A stretch of DNA of 64,000 nt, from assembly GCF_050958605.1 (NCBI RefSeq), contig NZ_JBJHDO010000009.1:1-64000 (forward strand). Reading direction: 5' to 3'. The DNA comes from G016756615 sp050958605 (lineage in GTDB: Bacteria; Pseudomonadota; Alphaproteobacteria; Rhizobiales; Rhizobiaceae). Under the pieces are notes generated by a model that was not told the DNA's origin, searched no databases, and saw only the letters and a program-made list of their open reading frames with translations. This document shows, piece by piece, positions 35,216-43,487 of this stretch (position 1 is its first letter; each line of letters starts with the position of its first letter). The position numbers and the translations under genes were made by a program.

Positions 35216-35944
35216 TCACGCCCCGGCGAAGCCTGCCAGCCCGATGCGAACGCGACGATTGTGCCGCCCCTTGTTTTCGACCTTCAGGATCCTGATCGGC
35301 CGGCACTGTCCGGTCGAAGCAAGATGCGTGCCGCCGCATGCCTGCCGGTCGAGGCCGGCAATTTCGACGACGCGGATCTTTCCGTCGGAGGTGGGCGGCG
35401 GTGTGACGGACTTGGATCGGATGAGGCCGTGCTGCCCATGGGCGCTCTCCAGCGGGACGTAGTCGTCAGTGACCGCGAGGTCCTGGCGGATAGCGTCGTT
35501 GATCGGCGCTTCGAGCGCTTTCAGCCGCTCATTGTCGGCTCCGGGCACGTCGAAATCCATGCGCGCCGTGCCGTCGGCATTCATCTGCACGCCGGTGACG
35601 AGAGCGCCGTCGAAGTGCTGAAACACGAAGGCGTTGAGAATGTGGGTACCGGTATGGAGCTCGCGCATCATTTGCCGGAATTCCGCATCGACCGCAGCCT
35701 GGACGGTTCCCGACAGCTCGTCTTGGCTGGCGAGCAGGATCCACTGCCTGCCGCCCTCGGTCTCGAAACCGATGACGTCGGCCTCGCCTCCCGACCAACG
35801 CAGCACGCCTCGGTCGGCCAGTTGGCCTCCTCCGCCGGGATAGAACGGAGATTGGGCAAGAAGCAAGCGGCCCGGCCGTGCCTCGACGATCCCGGTTTCG
35901 AGGGCAAGGGTCTCGGGGTTCTGATGATAGAATGCACGCGACAT
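35216..35944 (-). CDS. alaX: Alanyl-tRNA editing protein AlaX
   Basis: 242 residues, free-standing editing domain of alanyl-tRNA synthetase that hydrolyses mischarged Ser-tRNA(Ala) (or Gly-tRNA(Ala)). Zinc ligands are visible in HTGTHILNAFV (HxxxH) and QACGGTHLAS (CxxxH); SPFYPGGGGQLADRG is the conserved glycine-rich loop. The start at 35944 (MSRAFYH) has GGGGAAG five bases upstream; an ATG four codons earlier lacks a site. First gene of the AlaX-permease unit. Confidence 0.93.
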   Translation of the reverse strand: MSRAFYHQNPETLALETGIVEARPGRLLLAQSPFYPGGGGQLADRGVLRWSGGEADVIGFETEGGRQWILLASQDELSGTVQAAVDAEFRQMMRELHTGTHILNAFVFQHFDGALVTGVQMNADGTARMDFDVPGADNERLKALEAPINDAIRQDLAVTDDYVPLESAHGQHGLIRSKSVTPPPTSDGKIRVVEIAGLDRQACGGTHLASTGQCRPIRILKVENKGRHNRRVRIGLAGFAGA

Positions 35945-36034
35945 GATCTTCCCCATTGGTTTGGAGGAAGATTGGCCGATGCAGGTCTCACCGTATTGGT
36001 GAAAATTGAAGGCAAACAGCTGATGCGCGGGACG

Positions 36035-36871
36035 CTACTTGCGCTCTGCCACGGCCCTGGTGAATTGAAGCGGTGTGATGCCGTAGCAACGCTTGAAATG
36101 CCGTGTCAGCGCGCTCTGGTCATAGAAGCCGGAATCGGTCGCCGCGTCGGCGATCGGACGACCGATTGCCAGGAGTTGCCGCGCCCGGCGTAGCCGCGTT
36201 TGCGTCAGGTAGTTGTGCGGCGTCATCCCCAGGACGCGGTTGTAGAGGCCGATGAGCTGGAACTGCGTGAGCCCGACCTGCGCCGCGACGGCCTCGAGCC
36301 GCAGCGGATCGGCGTAGCGGTCTTCCAGGATCGCGTTTGCCTTGGCGACGAGCATGCGATCGCGCGGCGGCGGCTCGATTCTGCCGCCGCCGCTACCGTG
36401 GCGGCGGAACAGGCGGCCGAAGGTGGAGACCAGCAGCTCGCGCTGGCGAAACAGGTCCGCACCTTCTTCCAATGCCCGATGCAGCAACAAAAAGCCGCCG
36501 ATCAGATCGCTGTCCGTGTGGAGATTGCGGATGAAATAGGGAAGAGCATCCACCCCGAGCGCCTCGGCCACGGCACGAAGCGACTCCTGTTCGAGGTAGA
36601 GGGAACGGTATCGCCAATAATTGCTGCGGCCCATCCAACCGGAATGTGGCTCTGCCGGATTGAAGACGAACAGGGCCGAAGCGTGGGCTTGTTCTATCGA
36701 GCCGCGGCTCTTGATCGCCGCGCCGCCGGTCTCCGTAACGGCGATGACGAAGCCGTCATGGCTGTGGGGCGCATACTCCTGGGTCGTGAAGTCAGCGCAC
36801 ATGAGGCCAAGCCCGCTCGTGTTGGGATCCAGCCAGAAGCGTGCGATGTTCTTCGGATCGGTGCGAGCCAT
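36035..36871 (-). CDS. AraC family transcriptional regulator
   Basis: 278 residues: cupin-type N-terminal domain (YAPHSHDGFVIAVTETGGA ... FNPAEPHSGW) and C-terminal double helix-turn-helix (LRLEAVAAQVGLTQFQLIGLYNRVLG, PIADAATDSGFYDQSALTRHFKRCYG). This branch often sits beside amino-acid exporters or AlaX-type genes. The start at 36871 (MARTDPKN) has AGGAGG seven bases before it, better than the ATG at 36916. It ends about 90 bp from alaX, same direction, so it may regulate or co-transcribe with the AlaX-permease unit. Confidence 0.9.
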   Translation of the reverse strand: MARTDPKNIARFWLDPNTSGLGLMCADFTTQEYAPHSHDGFVIAVTETGGAAIKSRGSIEQAHASALFVFNPAEPHSGWMGRSNYWRYRSLYLEQESLRAVAEALGVDALPYFIRNLHTDSDLIGGFLLLHRALEEGADLFRQRELLVSTFGRLFRRHGSGGGRIEPPPRDRMLVAKANAILEDRYADPLRLEAVAAQVGLTQFQLIGLYNRVLGMTPHNYLTQTRLRRARQLLAIGRPIADAATDSGFYDQSALTRHFKRCYGITPLQFTRAVAERK

Positions 36872-36893
36872 TTGCGGCCCTCCTGAGACTGAA

Positions 36894-36992
36894 GCATGTC
36901 TTCCGAAAATGGGCATCGGTTTCGGCGAAAAGACATGCGAAAATCAAAACCTAAAGCGTAAGGAGCGAATCTGAAAGATCGCGACACGCTTT
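36894..36992. repeat. Rhizobial-type intergenic palindromic element
   Basis: Contains perfect arms GCATGTCTT (36894) and AAGACATGC (36930-36938) and, after CTAAAGCG at 36951, a closing GACACGCTTT segment near 36983. The CTAAAGCG...GACACGCTTT pair also ends the element at 45.5 kb. Such palindromes are common between genes in Hyphomicrobiales. Confidence 0.7.
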
Positions 36993-37126
36993 GGCCGCGC
37001 CGAACGGCGCCGCATCTGCGTAGCGCCGATAAAGATTGATGTCGCGCTACTTGCGCAAACAATGCGATGGGCTCGGCCGATAATCGCGGAAATCCCCGGT
37101 CTTCTCTGCGCCATTGTGCTTGTGGG

Positions 37127-38374
37127 CTAAAGCCCCTTTTCCGCGAGTTCGCGGAATGCATCGGGGACGGACTTGGCGTCCTCCAGGGCGACCGACGCAT
37201 AACCGACGGCTTCCCATCCGAAGCGGTCGCGAATCCTGTCCATGGCACGATCGGCCACCCAACGGGCCAAGCCTTTCCCCGTGCCCGGTCGGCGTGCTTC
37301 GTCGGCCAGGCCGAGGGGAAGCTCGAGTTGAAGCTGAGCCCGCTCATCGAGATGCGAGACGGAGATCGCCAGGAGCGAAATGGACTTCTCCCGGGGATGC
37401 TCCGCGAGCACGCCGCGCACCAGATCCTCGGCGATCTCCGCAATCATCGCAGTCGCCGAGATCGGTGCGTCGAGCGTGACGGAGCGCGTCACCGAGTGGA
37501 GATCGGCGAAGCGGACCCGCACCGTCACCGTGCGGCCCGGACGGGATTTGGCGCGCAGTCGGCTCGCCACCCGGTCGGCGAGGTGTCGGAGCGCGGGACG
37601 GAAGACGGCCTCTTCGGCGGCTTTCCTGCCGAGCGCCGACTGTGCCCCGGCGGACTGCGCCCGGCGATGCGTCCTGATCTCGCGCGGGTCGCGGTTCCAG
37701 GCGAGCGACTTGAGCTTTTCTCCGGCGGCTGGGCCGAGCAGCCTCTCGAGCGACCATCCCGGTGTGTCCGCGAGTTGCCCGATCGTGGTGACGCCGATCT
37801 CGGCAAGGCGTGCCCGGGTGGCCGGGCCCACGCCCCACATCAGTCCGACAGGCAGGCCGTGAAGGAAATCCAGCTCGATCTTCGGCTCGACGACAACCAG
37901 CCCGTCGGGCTTGGCGACCTGCGAGGCGATCTTGGCGAGATGCTTGGTCCGGGCGACGCCGATCGAGATGGGAAGCCCAAGTTCGTTGCGCACGCGTTGG
38001 CGGACGATGCCGGCGATTTCGCCGGGTGAACCGAAAAGATGGGTACAGCCGGCGACATCGGCGAACGCCTCGTCGATGGAGATCCGTTCGACCAGCGGCG
38101 TGAAATAGTGAAGCACCGCGATAGCGGCGTCGCCGAGCCGTTGATACTCCTTGAAATGGCCTCCGACGAAGATGAGACCGGGACAGAGTTCGCGCGCTCG
38201 CCGGCCCGGCATGCCGCCATGCACGCCGAAGGCCTTGGCCTCGTAGGAAGCTGCGAGCACCACGCCGCCACCGACCGCAATGGGCTTGCCACGTAACGAA
38301 GGTTCGAGCAACTGCTCGACGGAAGCATAAAAAGCATCGAGATCCGCATGCAGAATTGTGGCTGCCGGTTCCAT
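37127..38374 (-). CDS. dinB: DNA polymerase IV
   Basis: 415-residue Y-family translesion polymerase. The catalytic palm is clear: ILHADLDAFYASVEQ (first Asp, steric gate region) and ISIDEAFADV (SxDE). Fingers and thumb follow (ISIGVARTKHLAKIAS, VGPATRARLAEIGV helix-hairpin-helix), and a little-finger domain up to the C terminus. Extends untemplated bypass under DNA damage. A LexA box of the alphaproteobacterial type lies 55-69 bp upstream, so it is SOS-inducible. The C-terminal tail (VALEDAKSVPDAFRELAEK) is typical of rhizobial DinB. Confidence 0.95.
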   Translation of the reverse strand: MEPAATILHADLDAFYASVEQLLEPSLRGKPIAVGGGVVLAASYEAKAFGVHGGMPGRRARELCPGLIFVGGHFKEYQRLGDAAIAVLHYFTPLVERISIDEAFADVAGCTHLFGSPGEIAGIVRQRVRNELGLPISIGVARTKHLAKIASQVAKPDGLVVVEPKIELDFLHGLPVGLMWGVGPATRARLAEIGVTTIGQLADTPGWSLERLLGPAAGEKLKSLAWNRDPREIRTHRRAQSAGAQSALGRKAAEEAVFRPALRHLADRVASRLRAKSRPGRTVTVRVRFADLHSVTRSVTLDAPISATAMIAEIAEDLVRGVLAEHPREKSISLLAISVSHLDERAQLQLELPLGLADEARRPGTGKGLARWVADRAMDRIRDRFGWEAVGYASVALEDAKSVPDAFRELAEKGL

Positions 38375-38428
38375 TCGACTTTCGCCTCGACGCTCGAATT
38401 CGGCGAGTTCTCGCAGTGATCAGTGATA

Positions 38429-38443
38429 GAACATAAAGAGAAC
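38429..38443. promoter_or_regulatory. LexA box upstream of dinB
   Basis: GAAC-ATAAAGA-GAAC, the reverse of GTTC-N7-GTTC, which is the established SOS box of Alphaproteobacteria. Placed 55 bp before the dinB ATG, where the promoter is expected. Confidence 0.85.
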
Positions 38444-38553
38444 ATTGTCGGGCTGCTTGTCAAGCTGCACTGATCCGTTCTGCCGCCGCGAGCGGCGGCA
38501 GAAGGAGCTTTTCGGCATCGTTCGAAGCGGTGGCGACCCGCGCCAGGCGCCCG

Positions 38554-39726
38554 TCACAGAGTCGGCAGCAGCGCCAGCATGGCCAGCGCCGACCCCACCA
38601 GAACCGTGGAGACCAGCGCCATCGGCAGGAGGCCGAAGGTTATGAAAGGAGCGACCCCCGCCGTGCCGGCTGCGGCGACAACCAGGATGGCCACCACGAC
38701 GATCGCCGCCCCCCTTGCATCGTCGCCGCTGGCGGCCACGACCGCACCGTGGAAGCCGGCGGGACCGCGCAGCCCGAGCCCGATGTTGAACGGGATGAAC
38801 AGCAGCGTGACGGCGAGTGGCCCCGCCGCGCCGGAGAGCGCCAGGATCAGGATGGTGACGGCGCTCGCCGCCGCTACCCAGGTCCCGGTCCAGATCGCTG
38901 CCTCGCGGCCGTACTTGGCTACGAGGCGGCCCGACAGGTTCGCGGCGACGACGAACGCCGCAATGCCGACGATCTGCATGAGGATGAAGTCCGCGAGCGT
39001 AGCGCCGAGCGAAACGACAAAGACGGTTGGCGCGGCGAATACGATCACCAGCAAAGCGCCGAGGACCAGCGCATGGGAGCAGGCGTAACGCATGAAAGTG
39101 CCGTCCCGCAGCAGTCGCAGATATCCGCCGGGGCGTGTCGGCCTCGCGGGCTCGGGCAGGGCCTTTCCCAGCAGGGCGACGCTGATCGCCGCGGCCATGG
39201 CCGCCGCCGCGATGACGACGAAGGAAGATGGCCACCCTCCCATATGCAGGAGCCATGCGCCGACGACCGGTGCGAAGGCGGGCGCGAGCATTTCCACGCT
39301 GTTGAGCAGCCCAAGCGCCGAAACCGCGTGCTGGTCGCCGTAAAGCGCGCGGATCATCCCGGGGGCGAAGACCGCGGCTGCGGAGCCGGCCAAGCCTTGG
39401 AGAAAGCGCAGGACGATGAGGAACTCCACCGATGTGCTGGCCGCGGCTATCGCCGAGATGCCGGAATAGGCGAGGAGCGATACGATCAGCAGCCCGCGCT
39501 GGCCCAGGCGAGCGCCGAGCGCACCGAAGGCGAGGAGGCCGGCGGCCGCGCCGACGACGAATGCTGCGAGCACATATTGCGCGCTGGCATGGGTCGTGCC
39601 GAGCGCTTCGGGCAGGAAGGGAATCGCGGGAAGAACGAGGTCCGTGCCGGCGATGCCGAGCAGCGTGCCGGCGACGATCAGGATGAATGCGACGCGACGG
39701 CGGGCGTCGTGGTCGTGCGAAGTCAT
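38554..39726 (-). CDS. MFS transporter, Bcr/CflA-like drug efflux
   Basis: 390 residues, about 12 membrane segments, DHA1 family. TM1 reads ILIVAGTLLGIAGTDLVLPAIPFLPEAL in short pieces, the D/LP signature of Bcr/CflA/CmlA exporters; loop 2-3 has GARLGQRGLLIVSLLAYSG and TM4 RFLQGLAGSAAAVFAPG. Export of bicyclomycin, chloramphenicol or sulfonamide-like compounds is typical. The ATG at 39726 gives MTSHDHDARRRV; the frame is open upstream without conservation. It precedes dinB in the same direction, but the SOS box between them argues for a separate dinB promoter. Confidence 0.9.
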   Translation of the reverse strand: MTSHDHDARRRVAFILIVAGTLLGIAGTDLVLPAIPFLPEALGTTHASAQYVLAAFVVGAAAGLLAFGALGARLGQRGLLIVSLLAYSGISAIAAASTSVEFLIVLRFLQGLAGSAAAVFAPGMIRALYGDQHAVSALGLLNSVEMLAPAFAPVVGAWLLHMGGWPSSFVVIAAAAMAAAISVALLGKALPEPARPTRPGGYLRLLRDGTFMRYACSHALVLGALLVIVFAAPTVFVVSLGATLADFILMQIVGIAAFVVAANLSGRLVAKYGREAAIWTGTWVAAASAVTILILALSGAAGPLAVTLLFIPFNIGLGLRGPAGFHGAVVAASGDDARGAAIVVVAILVVAAAGTAGVAPFITFGLLPMALVSTVLVGSALAMLALLPTL

Positions 39727-39871
39727 GATTTGGATTCTCGAAACAAGCAGCCTGTCCGCCCCGTCTGGATAGACCATCGGGAGGGAAGGCACAGAGCTGA
39801 CGACTATGTGGAACGAAGCGACCGGCGCCATGCGCCGTCGCCAGGGGGCCTCACACCAGCAATGCGGCTTC

Positions 39872-39891
39872 GGCCCCGCCTCGGCGGGGCC
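39872..39891 (-). terminator. Hairpin downstream of the amidohydrolase gene
   Basis: GGCCCCGC / GCGGGGCC stem with CTCG loop, 118 bp past the amidohydrolase stop and 145 bp before the MFS start. Likely separates the two units. Confidence 0.55.
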
Positions 39892-39908
39892 ACTCAGGCG
39901 ACAAGCGG

Positions 39909-40005
39909 CAATCCGTGTTTCATAGGCGCCGTCATAGCATGGCCGGCGGCTTTTGCCACGCCCTCGTCGAGTGGCTGGAACTCGGTCCACGCGAAGTCAA
40001 GTCAG
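39909..40005 (-). pseudogene. Possible C-terminal gene remnant
   Basis: In one minus-strand frame, immediately after a stop codon, the DNA encodes a protein-like tail of 34 residues beginning DFAWTEFQPLDEGVAKAAGH and ending PLVA before a stop. There is no start codon and I do not recognise the family. It could be the stump of a deleted gene or chance in GC-rich DNA. Confidence 0.25.
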
Positions 40006-40008
40006 TCC

Positions 40009-41466
40009 TCACGCTCTCAGGCTATTCTTGTGGATGCGCCCATCCTTCATGATGAGCTTCAGGTTCTTCTCGGGATCCGCGACAAGCGAAACGTCCTCCA
40101 ACGGATTGCCGTCGATCACCAGCAGATCGGCAAGGGCGCCGGGCTCGACGACGCCGAGCGCTCCCGGATAGGGGTTACGCGGGCCGGAGAGCGCGAGGAG
40201 CGCTGCATTCCGGCTCGTCGCGAGCCGCAGCACGTCGGCATTGTCGAACCAGCGCGCGATCTTGGTGAGCTGCTTGCCCTGCGTCGCCGTCCCGCGCGGG
40301 TTGAACAGGATGTCCGTTCCCCAGGCCATGTTGACATTGTGCTTCTTGCCGAGCTCGAAAGCGCGCACCGTTCCTTCCGCGATGGCAAGCTGCTGGGCCT
40401 GTTGCTCCGCGCTCCCCTTGGGATTGGAATCCTCGTCGGCCAGGAATGGCTGGAGGCTCCACCAGGCGCCGGCGTCCGCGATGCGGCGAACGGTCTCTTC
40501 ATCCGCCAACTGGCCGTGCTCGATCGATTTCACGCCGCAGGAAAGCGCCCTTTGAATGCCTGGCGACGTGTAGACATGGGCGCAGACGTAAGTGCCCCAG
40601 TCGGCGGCCGCGCCGACGGCGGCTCGCATCTCGGCCTCGGAATACTGCAGGGAATCGAGCGGATCGAATTCCGACGACACTCCCCCGCCCGCCATGATCT
40701 TGATCTGGCTGGCGCCGAGCATCAGCTGTTCGCGGGTGCGCCGCAGCACCTCCGCCTCCCCGTCCGCGATCGCTGAAATGCCGGCGGCTTCCGCCGTGCT
40801 CAGATTGCTCTGCGCCGTGCGCGGCAGGTCGGTTCGGAAACGGAAATCGCCATGTCCGGATGTCTGAGAGATCATCGCTCCCGACGGAAAAATGCGCGGG
40901 CCGGGGATCTGGTTCTCGTCGATCGCCCGCTTCAGGGCGAAGGCCGGGCCGCCCACGTCGCGCACCGTGGTGAAGCCGCGCATCAACGTCCGGTCGGCCT
41001 CCCGCGCGGCAACGAGATGGACGTAGGGCACGTCGGCCGTCATGGCGACCAATTGCGAGATGCCGGCGAGAAGCGCGTGCCAATGGGCGTCGATCAGGCC
41101 GGGCATGATCACCTTTCCCGAACAGTCGATCGCCTCCGCGTCGGCGACGTCCTGCCCGGCGGAAACAAGGTCCTGGATCTTGTTGCCGGCGACGAGCACA
41201 TCGCGCCCCTCGATCAGACTGCTCGCCTTGCCGTCGAAGATCCGGCCGTTCTGAAGCAGGATGGGCTTGTCGGTCGTTTGTGCGAGGGAGACACCCGCCA
41301 TCCCTATAGCCGGCGCGGCCAGGCTGGCTGCGATGCCGCGGAGCACGGAACGGCGCGAGAGGCCCGTGGCGACCCGGTTGCAGAGGTCGACGGCGAGGGG
41401 ATCATGGCAAGCGCATCGGGAATTTTGCGCGAGATGTTGATATCTCGGTCCAAATCGGATCGACAA
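40009..41466 (-). CDS. Tat-exported amidohydrolase family protein
   Basis: About 485 residues. A twin-arginine signal (LSRRSVLRGIAASLAAPAIG) near residue 40 indicates periplasmic export. The metal-dependent hydrolase core follows: VIMPGLIDAHWHALL (HxH ligands), QIKIMAGGGV (Lys bridge region), YVCAHVYTSPGIQRAL, SIEHGQLAD (His ligand) and MAWGTDILFNPRG (Asp). Relatives include imidazolonepropionase-like and prolidase/Xaa-Arg dipeptidase types. There is no in-frame ATG; the TTG at 41466 has GAGGGAGG six bases upstream. Alone in its unit. Substrate unknown. Confidence 0.87.
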   Translation of the reverse strand: MSIRFGPRYQHLAQNSRCACHDPLAVDLCNRVATGLSRRSVLRGIAASLAAPAIGMAGVSLAQTTDKPILLQNGRIFDGKASSLIEGRDVLVAGNKIQDLVSAGQDVADAEAIDCSGKVIMPGLIDAHWHALLAGISQLVAMTADVPYVHLVAAREADRTLMRGFTTVRDVGGPAFALKRAIDENQIPGPRIFPSGAMISQTSGHGDFRFRTDLPRTAQSNLSTAEAAGISAIADGEAEVLRRTREQLMLGASQIKIMAGGGVSSEFDPLDSLQYSEAEMRAAVGAAADWGTYVCAHVYTSPGIQRALSCGVKSIEHGQLADEETVRRIADAGAWWSLQPFLADEDSNPKGSAEQQAQQLAIAEGTVRAFELGKKHNVNMAWGTDILFNPRGTATQGKQLTKIARWFDNADVLRLATSRNAALLALSGPRNPYPGALGVVEPGALADLLVIDGNPLEDVSLVADPEKNLKLIMKDGRIHKNSLRA

Positions 41467-41723
41467 GAATTCCCTCCCTCGCAAAGTGCTGAAAGAATTG
41501 ATGGAGGGGTACCATGACCGGGCCCAGGCTGGAAGTGTTGCCGATACGTCGCCAAAGCTCTGCAGAGATGAGGATTCCGGCTGGAGTGAGGACCGGCGGC
41601 TAAAAGCAATGGTGAAGAGCGATCGCGCTCGGCCTGTGGCCGAGGCCGCATTTCCGACACCCTTGGTGGACCCGGCTCCTCATGACGGGCTATGCTCGCC
41701 CTGATTTCTGAAATGAGGCTTTC

Positions 41724-42371
41724 GTGAAACCCATTGCGAAATTGACCATTGCCGGTGCTGTCGCCGCCATTGTCCTTTCAACGCTTGGCGCGGGGGCATT
41801 CGATTTTCCGCAAGACCTTCCAGCTCGGAAGCCCGGGCTCTGGGAAAGCGTGACGACAGGAATGCAAGGCCCGCTCCAGATCGAGCACGTCAAGCGCTAC
41901 TGCCTCGACCTCCGTTCCGATCGCGCCCTTCATGAAAGCTACGTTCTCGGCCGGGAGCTTTCGGTGATCTACGAAGATGTCGGTTGCGAGCAACCGAAGC
42001 TGGCCCTTTCGGCCAATGTGATGTCCGGCGAGATGATTTGCAGAACCAACTCGGCCGAAGACGCTGAAACCGCGGGCAAGGACTTTCGCTGGACCGCTAC
42101 GTTCAAGGGCGACACCGAAGTTGTCATCGAGGAGCAAAACGAGGCCCGCGATATCTTGTTTTCCGGCGAAGACCACTTCGTCGAGCGTCAAAGATGGATG
42201 GGCGAATGTCCCGCCGATCAGAAGCCCGGCGACATGCTGGAGATCAGCGTGAAAACCAATGGGGTCGAGACCTATAAGAAGCCGCCCTCGAACATTCTCG
42301 AAGGTCTGGTGATCAAGAGGAAGCTGATCAAGGAAGCGAAAGAGATCAACGAACGGCTGGGGCCGCTATGA
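41724..42371 (+). CDS. Secreted DUF3617-like protein
   Basis: 215 residues with an N-terminal signal peptide (AKLTIAGAVAAIVLSTLGAGA) and the pattern of DUF3617 proteins: ARKPGLWESVTTG, then CLDLRSDRALHE, a central ECQ-like C (VGCEQPKL), and paired later cysteines (MICRT, MGECPAD). The family is periplasmic with unknown function. GTG start with GAGG upstream. Its stop overlaps the start of a paralogous gene by four bases, so the two are co-translated. Confidence 0.72.
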   Translation: MKPIAKLTIAGAVAAIVLSTLGAGAFDFPQDLPARKPGLWESVTTGMQGPLQIEHVKRYCLDLRSDRALHESYVLGRELSVIYEDVGCEQPKLALSANVMSGEMICRTNSAEDAETAGKDFRWTATFKGDTEVVIEEQNEARDILFSGEDHFVERQRWMGECPADQKPGDMLEISVKTNGVETYKKPPSNILEGLVIKRKLIKEAKEINERLGPL

Positions 42372-43009
42372 GGCGTCGTAACCGCTTCGCCCTCCGCCCT
42401 TTGCTCGTCGCTTCTGCCCTGATGCCCGTCGGGGCCTCGTCGTTCGAACTGCCCTCGGAGCTGCCGGCACGCGACGAAGGCATGTGGATCATCGATCAGA
42501 CCGGAACGATAAGCGACGGCAAGACCACCTTCGAGATCCAGAAGATCTGGAATGTCTGCCTCGATACCAACGCTGACCGCGCCTTGCATGAACTCGAAGT
42601 CCGCGAGCAGCAGGCAAGTGTCGCCAGCCTCAACGAAACCTGCGAGGAGCCGCAGCCCTCGGTTTCAGGAAACGTCCTCTCCTGGGCGATGCACTGCTCG
42701 GGTCCTTCGCTAATCGAGGACAAGATCGGAAAGACCGATATCCGGCATTCCACCACATTCGTGAATGGTGAAGAGACAAGCGCCGAGTCCGTGATCGTCA
42801 ACCGCGACAATCTCGTCCAGAGTCACGGCCGGTTCGAGACGAGAATGAGACGGCTTGGAGACTGCAAAGGCAGCCTAAAGGCTGGCGAAATGATGCTGAT
42901 GCACTGGCGGGTCAACGGCGAGGAAACGCTGAAAGGGCGCCAAATGCGAAACATCCGTCGCGAGATCGAGAACCACAAGGCATTCACCGCCTCTCGGCTG
43001 GCCCGATGA
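42368..43009 (+). CDS. Secreted DUF3617-like protein, paralog
   Basis: 213 residues, same layout as the previous protein: signal peptide, FELPSELPARDEGMW, CLDTNADRALHELEV, TCEEPQPSVSGNVLSWAMHC and LGDCKGSLKAGEMM. The residues CLD.....RALHE and the P-x-LPAR start are shared, so the pair arose by tandem duplication followed by strong divergence. ATGA overlap with the upstream copy. A small hairpin at 43104 may end the transcript. Confidence 0.7.
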   Translation: MRRRNRFALRPLLVASALMPVGASSFELPSELPARDEGMWIIDQTGTISDGKTTFEIQKIWNVCLDTNADRALHELEVREQQASVASLNETCEEPQPSVSGNVLSWAMHCSGPSLIEDKIGKTDIRHSTTFVNGEETSAESVIVNRDNLVQSHGRFETRMRRLGDCKGSLKAGEMMLMHWRVNGEETLKGRQMRNIRREIENHKAFTASRLAR

Positions 43010-43103
43010 CACCGGTTCCTGCCTTGTTCGAGCCTGTAGCTGCAACGTAATTGCAGGCCTGCCGTCCAGCGTTCCTCCTTGATCGGAGCCTGAGGGGGCG
43101 CAA

Positions 43104-43120
43104 GCCAGCTTTAGGCTGGC
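43104..43120 (+). terminator. Small hairpin after the DUF3617 pair
   Basis: GCCAGC / GCTGGC stem with 5-nt loop TTTAG, 95 bp past the stop codon. Confidence 0.4.
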
Positions 43121-43151
43121 GTGCAGGCGCAAAGCGATAGATCATGGTGGA

Positions 43152-43487
43152 ATGCCGGATTGCTCCGAAGATGCGATCGCATGTTCTCGGAACTGGGGAG
43201 TACGTCAGTCGCTTGTGATCGCGACCATGACGGGGTCCGCGTTGCGACAATGCAAGGCGCTGAGGTTCAGCGGCGGTGGCGTCAGGATGGAAATAATCGG
43301 AAGAGGCGGAAACAGCATCGACGTGGCGATCGAGATCGCCGCAGACGCCAGTTTGGGGCCCAGGATGCTGATCGTTGAATACGCGCTCGCTCGTTTCGTG
43401 CTCCCGGACTTCTTTACGATTGTCGAGCCCGCTGCCATGCCGTCGGCCGGTTTTGAGGTGCGCGGAATCGGAAGCCATCTCCTGTGA
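43152..43487 (+). CDS. Hypothetical protein coupled to the glycosyltransferase-like gene
   Basis: Open frame of 111 codons that I do not recognise. From about residue 45 it reads as a plausible folded protein (MEIIGRGGNSIDVAIEIA, ARFVLPDFFTIVEPA). Its TGA stop shares a base with the ATG of the next gene (TGATG), which suggests translational coupling and is the main argument that it is real. Internal ATGs at 43227 and 43287 are alternative starts. Confidence 0.45.
   Translation: MPDCSEDAIACSRNWGVRQSLVIATMTGSALRQCKALRFSGGGVRMEIIGRGGNSIDVAIEIAADASLGPRMLIVEYALARFVLPDFFTIVEPAAMPSAGFEVRGIGSHLL

Noticed and set aside
38530..40776. 748-codon plus-strand frame across the MFS and amidohydrolase genes
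   Set aside because: Antisense shadow; repetitive RRDD/GGDD-like composition. The minus-strand genes have membrane segments and metal motifs.
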